Part shown: in pieces, positions 5,603 through 5,702 of the stretch
How positions within the stretch are numbered: position 1 is the stretch's first letter
Layout: every line of letters starts with the position of its first letter
NCBI GenBank assembly: GCA_016192885.1
Contig: JACPTH010000042.1
Coordinates: 1 to 5,702, forward strand
Length of the DNA stretch: 5,702 bases
Source: a bacterium
GTDB taxonomy: Bacteria; Muiribacteriota; Ozemobacteria; Ozemobacterales; Ozemobacteraceae
Direction of reading: 5' to 3'
Made by a program: the position numbers and the translations under genes
The notes under the pieces: generated by a model
The model's input: the letters and a program-made list of their open reading frames with translations, nothing else
Database searches by the model: none
Told to the model about the DNA's origin: nothing

Positions 5603-5702
5603 ATGATACGCATGAAAGCTAACTACGCAAAAAAAGGCACCGTCATTCCGGCGAAAGCCGGAATCCAGAAAGCCTGGATGCCGGTTTTCACCGGCATGAC
5701 GA
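5603..5702 (+). CDS. Start of a third gene, possibly a PilW/GspJ-like prepilin with a repeat inserted in its leader (3' truncated by window edge)
   Basis: An open frame begins at ATG 5603, or more likely ATG 5612, and runs off the right edge. From 5612 it reads MKANYAKKG, which looks like a basic prepilin leader ending in the Gly that precedes prepilin peptidase cleavage. Instead of the expected F-T-L-I-E it continues T-V-I-P-A-K-A-G-I-Q and later V-F-T-G-M-T, which is the translation of the palindromic repeat at 5641-5702. I expect the hydrophobic pilin helix beyond the window, but it is not visible. Support comes from the KKG end and from position: PilW-like genes usually follow fimT and pilV. 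A purine run AAGGGG at 5583-5588 is a possible but distant ribosome binding site. It could also be a short spurious frame. Confidence 0.4.
   Translation, partial: MIRMKANYAKKGTVIPAKAGIQKAWMPVFTGMT
5641..5702. repeat. REP/MITE-like nested palindrome (CGTCATTCCGGC ... ATGACG type)
   Basis: Two 28-base arms (5641-5668 and 5674-5701), separated by five bases, are inverted repeats of each other with 24 of 28 matches. Each arm is also a hairpin: 5645-5664 has an 8-bp stem and GAAA loop, and 5678-5697 has an 8-bp stem and TTTC loop (GAAA on the - strand). The GTCATTCC...GGAAT core resembles dispersed palindromes common in many bacterial genomes, such as the ATTCC-type repeats of Neisseria and others. 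No transposase is nearby. The element may continue past the window edge. Confidence 0.85.

Noticed and set aside
5593..5622. TTG start at 5593 just after the AAGGGG run
   Set aside because: This frame stops after nine codons and the spacing to the purine run is too short; the frames from ATG 5603 or 5612 stay open.

Overview
The window reads as chromosomal DNA of a diderm bacterium, probably uncultured, of moderate GC content by eye. The diderm inference rests on the GspH/FimT- and PilV/GspI-like pseudopilins. The lineage cannot be fixed from this sequence. DUF327 (YaaR) proteins are best known from Firmicutes but occur more widely, and the mixed gene content fits no organism I can name with confidence.

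Left half (1-2841, + strand): four tightly packed co-directional genes, likely one transcription unit entering from the left. They are the 3' end of a GAF-GGDEF diguanylate cyclase with an intact GGEEF active site and inhibitory I-site, a YaaR/DUF327 helical protein, a RapZ/YvcJ P-loop protein, and quinolinate synthase NadA. NadA starts at TTG, with its Shine-Dalgarno overlapping the rapZ stop. They do not form an obvious pathway; they are c-di-GMP signalling and housekeeping genes in a compact cluster.

Middle (2885-4114, - strand): an exported protein convergent with nadA. It has a signal peptide, a Ser/Gly/Asp-rich linker, a TPR-like helical pair and two alpha/beta segments, the last vaguely like PilO/GspM. 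Its product is not recognised.

Right part (4277-5702, + strand): a minor-pseudopilin cluster transcribed away from the exported-protein gene. It contains a FimT/GspH-like prepilin, a PilV/GspI-like prepilin and the first codons of a third gene, which by position may be PilW/GspJ-like. The order matches fimT-pilV-pilW minor pilin operons, which prime type IV pilus or type II secretion pseudopilus assembly.

The most unusual content is repeat DNA around the pilin genes. Degenerate 7-bp arrays occur at every junction: 4140-4160, 4247-4267, 4880-4963, 5022-5049 and 5536-5570. One fills the spacer of a possible leaderless promoter. One lies inside the coding sequence for the PilV-like leader peptide. 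At the right edge a 61-62 bp nested palindrome is read in frame directly after a KKG leader-like end of the third gene. Its two sub-hairpins differ only at compensated positions. Nothing comparable was seen in the nadA/rapZ half. No RNA genes, CRISPR arrays or insertion-sequence transposases were seen.
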